Of a stretch of 64,000 nt of DNA, positions 60,924-64,000 are shown piece after piece. The notes below the pieces were generated by a model that had not been told where the DNA came from, searched no databases, and worked only from the letters and a program-made list of their open reading frames with translations. The translations under genes were made by a program, and so were the position numbers. Positions within the stretch are counted from its first letter, which is position 1. Each line of letters opens with the position of its first letter. Source of the DNA: Chlorogloeopsis sp. ULAP01 (GTDB taxonomy: Bacteria; Cyanobacteriota; Cyanobacteriia; Cyanobacteriales; Nostocaceae); NCBI RefSeq assembly GCF_030381805.1, contig NZ_JAUDRH010000016.1, forward strand, positions 1 to 64,000, written 5' to 3'.

Positions 60924-61922
60924 TTAATCGACATTCAGAACTCCTTCTATTAACCGCACTGCTTGTACAGCACCGTTAATATAATCAGGTACAGACAGAA
61001 TCATCTTAGTATTTATCCTGTCTAAAACCTTCCTGAGTGTCTCAACAGCATCTGCGATATTCCGTGCAGGGTATACCACAGAAACCCTTTTATGTTGGCG
61101 ATCGTACAATCGTTTAAAAGCGAATGCTACCAAAGGTACACCTACTGCTGCACATTCGTAAACCGTGTTGTAACCACCACCTCCCACTACTACGTCTGCC
61201 GCGGCTAAACATTCAATTCCCGGATGGTGAGATATCCATAAATCTTGCGGACACTCTGGAGGGCAACTAGCTGCTAAAATTCTGACTGCACAATTATCAA
61301 AAATCTCATGTAGCTCAAGTGCGAGATTGCTATAGAAAGGTAACTCTGAATTCAAGCCTGCTGCACACACGAGGATAATTTTGGCAGAGTGATTGACTTT
61401 GAGAAGATGCGATCGCGCTATTGTTGTGTTTGGTAACTCAAAGCGGTTGCGAATTAACCAAGGTGCTGTATGCTGTATGTTCGGTAAGTCACAGAAGGGT
61501 AAATTTTTGCCTTCTCCTGGTACGAGCGTCAAATCAAAGTTGGCGGCAACAAAAGAGTGTAAATTTTTTGTCGTAACATAAATTGGATTGATATCTCGAT
61601 GAATGAGAATTCGAGGTATTTTATGTAATTGCGGCAAAATATCTGCTAATTCTCCTCCCAAGCCTCTAGGAAAAGTATCAACAATCAAGCAGTCATAATG
61701 AGTATTAAGTAAAATCTGGCGTACTTGTTCGCAAGTTGCATTAAAATCAAGCTCGTGGGATATCTGATGTAATAAGCAACCTTCATTTCTTAGTATTTTT
61801 GCATAAGGACTATTTGTAATAATCGTCACTTTTGTTTGGGTTGCAGCAATTCTTCCCAAAGACAAAGCGCGAGTGAGATGCCCCCAACCACCACCCAAAG
61901 CGTAAATTAACCAATTTGTCAT
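60924..61922 (-). CDS. MurG-like (GT28-type) glycosyltransferase
   Basis: A 332-residue protein with a GT-B layout: WLIYALGGGWGHLTRALSLGRIA (N-terminal glycine loop and His), LIVDTFPRGLGGEL, PRILIHRDINPIYV and, in the C-terminal half, AADVVVGGGGYNTVYECAAVGVPLVAFAFKRLYDRQHKR, the nucleotide-sugar-binding pattern of GT28/MurG-like enzymes. Donor and acceptor are unknown. Upstream of ftsW on the same strand by 79 bp, which could hint at envelope glycan work. A true murG is longer with other motifs, so this is a relative. Confidence 0.78.
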   Translation of the reverse strand: MTNWLIYALGGGWGHLTRALSLGRIAATQTKVTIITNSPYAKILRNEGCLLHQISHELDFNATCEQVRQILLNTHYDCLIVDTFPRGLGGELADILPQLHKIPRILIHRDINPIYVTTKNLHSFVAANFDLTLVPGEGKNLPFCDLPNIQHTAPWLIRNRFELPNTTIARSHLLKVNHSAKIILVCAAGLNSELPFYSNLALELHEIFDNCAVRILAASCPPECPQDLWISHHPGIECLAAADVVVGGGGYNTVYECAAVGVPLVAFAFKRLYDRQHKRVSVVYPARNIADAVETLRKVLDRINTKMILSVPDYINGAVQAVRLIEGVLNVD

Positions 61923-61966
61923 TAGTCAATAGTTTTCTCTACTCACCACTAACCACTAACCATTTA

Positions 61967-62596
61967 CTAACTTGCACCCATATTAATTTCAAAATCACCA
62001 TCTCTTTCTTCTTCTAAACTCACACAATCAGCTTCTGTAAAGTCTACATTGCCTGTTTCTGGGCTATAGCAATAGCGATCGAGTTCCGAATAATAATCAC
62101 TGCCCCAATAGCCAGAGCGATAAACACCGTATCCATCGTAATAAGTGTAATCGTAATAGTAAGGGTGATTATTTTCATATTCTTGAGTGCAATAAAGACA
62201 GTCTGTTCTGTCAGTACGTCCGCAACGACGTTTGAAGAGAAATCCAATCATGCGATCGCATTCTACTACAGCTGGCTTTACAAAATTCACTACTATTTCA
62301 CAAGTACCTATTTGGATGCGATCGCCATTCTGCAATTTGGCATAAGTTAGTTGAATACCATTAATTTTTATCCCGTTTTTTGTATTCTGATCAGTAATAA
62401 TTAATTCATCATCTTGCCAGTTAATCAGAGCATGGTAGTCTGCTATTAAGTCATCTTTGATGACAATACGCGAAATCCGTTTACCATTGCTTTCTTGTGG
62501 CATCTGAGTAAATTCTTTTCCTATTGCTACTGGAGTTTCTAAGCTAGGTTGTCGGCGTTCTTCTGTATTTGGATCTATCCAAGATAACTCAAGCAT
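61967..62596 (-). CDS. FHA-domain protein with tyrosine-rich tail
   Basis: A 209-residue protein. Residues 20-105 form an FHA domain (KRISRIVIKDDLIADYHALINWQDDELIITDQNTKNGIKINGIQLTYAKLQNGDRIQIGTCEIVV), which binds phosphothreonine. The usual SR.H becomes ADYHAL with a His. The second half is cysteine- and tyrosine-rich (CLYC, YYYDYTYYDGYGVYRSGYW). It is 8 bp from the lipoprotein gene on the same strand, suggesting one operon with the next two genes. Role: likely docking to a phosphorylated partner, inferred. Confidence 0.78.
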   Translation of the reverse strand: MLELSWIDPNTEERRQPSLETPVAIGKEFTQMPQESNGKRISRIVIKDDLIADYHALINWQDDELIITDQNTKNGIKINGIQLTYAKLQNGDRIQIGTCEIVVNFVKPAVVECDRMIGFLFKRRCGRTDRTDCLYCTQEYENNHPYYYDYTYYDGYGVYRSGYWGSDYYSELDRYCYSPETGNVDFTEADCVSLEEERDGDFEINMGAS

Positions 62597-62603
62597 GCAA
62601 AGT

Positions 62604-63281
62604 TTATCTTCCTTGTGTTAAATTTACAGTATAAGCCAAAGCCGCCTGTTGTTCGCGAGTCAGGGTATCTAAGCCAAAGCAAGCAAATGCAATTGGTGTC
62701 AACTCCAATTTAGTTGAGAAAATAGTTTTATCATCTTTATCTCTCAAAGAAGTTTTACCTTCTTTTACTTTGACTTTGTACATTAACTTGTTGTTTGCTT
62801 TTTCAATATCAAAACCATAATCACGCTTTTTAATTTGATAAATTTCTCTATTTGACCAATCTTTTAATTTATAATTATTATTTATTTTTTGGAGAGTATA
62901 TAGTTCCTTATTCTCTGAATTTGCAAGCTTCCAATGTTCTTTTTCAGAGACTATATATCCTAGAGTTTTATCTGAAACACTTTTTAGCTTCACCTGATTA
63001 TTTTCTTCAATCTTAATTCGTGCTATCTCTTTATCATTGGCATCAACTAGCTTTGCACTATCTTCTTTTTGCTTAAGAGCGAATAAATCTGATCCACCCT
63101 CTGTTTTAAATTTAATTTTTTCTGTATTAGCAACAACATTAGGATTAGAAGATTGCTGCTTCAGGGATGTTGCTTGTTGAGTAGATGTAGCCACACCAGA
63201 AGATGAGTTAGCAACATTATCACAACCAAAGCTAGAACTGATGAAAACAAACGAGATGAAAGTAAGTATGACTTTTTTCAT
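62604..63281 (-). CDS. Lipoprotein-like protein with repeated beta-hairpin units
   Basis: A 225-residue protein. The N-terminus MKKVILTFISFVFISSSFGC is a signal peptide ending in a lipobox-like cysteine (Cys20). The body (about 55-195) consists of about six units of 20-24 residues, each of the form KLKD..(N/D)KEIY.IK (for example KLVDANDKEIARIK, KLANSENKELYTLQK, KLKDWSNREIYQIKK, SLRDKDDKTIFSTKL). This suggests a repeating beta structure. The C-terminus (CFGLDTLTREQQAALAYTVNL) is different. No family recognised. It shares an operon-like arrangement with the FHA gene (8 bp) and the next gene (11 bp). Confidence 0.65.
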   Translation of the reverse strand: MKKVILTFISFVFISSSFGCDNVANSSSGVATSTQQATSLKQQSSNPNVVANTEKIKFKTEGGSDLFALKQKEDSAKLVDANDKEIARIKIEENNQVKLKSVSDKTLGYIVSEKEHWKLANSENKELYTLQKINNNYKLKDWSNREIYQIKKRDYGFDIEKANNKLMYKVKVKEGKTSLRDKDDKTIFSTKLELTPIAFACFGLDTLTREQQAALAYTVNLTQGR

Positions 63282-63291
63282 AATAATTTCT

Positions 63292-64000
63292 TTAAGTACT
63301 AATAGGTTTAGACAATATTTTTGCCAAATTTAAGACTTGATAAAGACTTAAAAAAATCATTGTAATGGTTTTATATAATTCCCCTGGTTTATCTACCATT
63401 TCCGGCGAAACTCTGACAACCAGCCGTATTGCTTTATCAGTCAGTTTAAGTGCTTTTAATTGAGCAAAATAGGGTAATTTTAACGCACCGTTAATTTCTT
63501 CTTTTAAAATTTTAACTGCGCCATAACGATACTGAGGATAAATTAAAGTAACACCAATATCTAATCCTAAAGGCTTTGTCTTTGATTTATATTTAGACTT
63601 GCCACTACGCGATCTCTTCCAACCATATTGAGTTTTAGATAACTGAGTTGCTGTTAAGTCAAAATGAGTTTTATCTAAAAATTCTCCTTTAATTTTTAAC
63701 CATCTTAACTGATAATTATCTATTTTCCAATTTGGCTTATAAGGATGGGAAACAGTACTAAATTTATTTTCTTTTTCTTCAAGATTTTTTAAATTTAAAT
63801 ACACCTCTACTTTAGTCATAATATCCATATCTCTAGCAAACATTTGCAATCCTTGCTGAGTTAATTGAATTCTATAGTTATTCTTAGATAATTTTTTATA
63901 TTCATTTGCTTTAAAAAACACATAAATACTAGTACATAACAAATATATACTACTTATAATTAATAAATTAATAATAATATTTACAGCAGAAATATTAAAC
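63292..64000 (-). CDS. Hypothetical membrane protein, 5' end beyond the window
   Basis: The open frame reaches the window edge without an ATG. The codons just inside the edge read as a hydrophobic helix (NIIINLLIISSIYLLC, then TSIYVFF), so the start is probably beyond 64000; a TTG at 63942 would also be possible. The soluble part has basic repeats (RSRSGKSKYKSKTK), TVSHPYKPNWKIDNYQLRWLKIKGEF and a C-terminal helix (YKTITMIFLSLYQVLNLAKIL). No family recognised. It lies 11 bp upstream of the lipoprotein-like gene, so the three genes 61967-64000 are likely one operon. Confidence 0.6.
   Translation of the reverse strand, partial: FNISAVNIIINLLIISSIYLLCTSIYVFFKANEYKKLSKNNYRIQLTQQGLQMFARDMDIMTKVEVYLNLKNLEEKENKFSTVSHPYKPNWKIDNYQLRWLKIKGEFLDKTHFDLTATQLSKTQYGWKRSRSGKSKYKSKTKPLGLDIGVTLIYPQYRYGAVKILKEEINGALKLPYFAQLKALKLTDKAIRLVVRVSPEMVDKPGELYKTITMIFLSLYQVLNLAKILSKPIST

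Overview
The window comes from a cyanobacterium, most likely a filamentous one of the Nostocales type. The supporting evidence is two photosystem I PsaK subunits, the cyanobacteria-specific alkane pair (acyl-ACP reductase and aldehyde-deformylating oxygenase), a Vipp1/PspA pair, MenB of phylloquinone synthesis, several cyanobacteria-restricted small families (DUF1824, DUF4336, DUF721/DciA with a zinc ribbon), very frequent GCGATCGC (HIP1) octamers, and many short tandem heptamer repeats and palindromic dispersed repeats between genes. I do not assign a genus.

Layout. 1-9 kb: a three-domain PEP-dependent phosphotransferase (DhaM type), a broken radical SAM gene, an alpha/beta hydrolase, a DnaJ-pentapeptide fusion and two hypothetical membrane proteins in loosely packed DNA. 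9.1-10.4 kb: DAHP synthase (aroF), preceded by a leader with two successive aromatic-rich leader peptides, each followed by an intrinsic terminator; this is the most striking regulatory structure in the window. 10.7-17.6 kb: a small membrane protein, tRNA-Thr(CGU), lysS, a DUF4336 protein, a repeat protein split by a stop codon, a methyltransferase and a gamma-glutamylcyclotransferase-like protein. 17.7-22.4 kb: a methyltransferase, a tryptophan-2,3-dioxygenase-family protein, a kynureninase-like PLP enzyme and a selenium-binding/methanethiol-oxidase protein; the first three may form a small tryptophan-modifying pathway. 22.4-32 kb: an ABC-F ATPase, DUF1824, a prohibitin, a frameshifted ABC exporter, a CcmS-like protein and a YihQ-like GH31 glycosidase. 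32-36 kb: a Kef-type antiporter with universal-stress domains, two psaK genes and trpF.

36-41 kb is a minus-strand series ado-aar-accA-SDR-folE, linking fatty acyl supply (AccA) to alkane formation (Aar, Ado). 41-48 kb holds an orphan sugar-ABC permease, a decayed DUF4188-like gene, a beta-propeller secreted protein, a frameshifted KAP NTPase and menB. 48-53 kb has DciA, a SPOR protein, two PspA/Vipp1 paralogues, thioredoxin and an aminotransferase carrying a repeat-encoded insert. 54-64 kb holds a hydrolase, a creatininase-family protein, an SDR gene flanked by inverted repeats, ftsW, a MurG-like glycosyltransferase, an FHA protein, a lipoprotein-like repeat protein and a membrane protein cut by the right edge.

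Five genes are broken (radical SAM, the four-repeat protein, the ABC exporter, the DUF4188-like gene and the KAP NTPase), and dispersed repeats run into the 3' ends or interiors of several intact genes. This suggests a repeat-rich genome with ongoing gene decay, although single-base sequencing errors cannot be excluded for the one-base lesions. All family names come from reading the sequences, without database searches.
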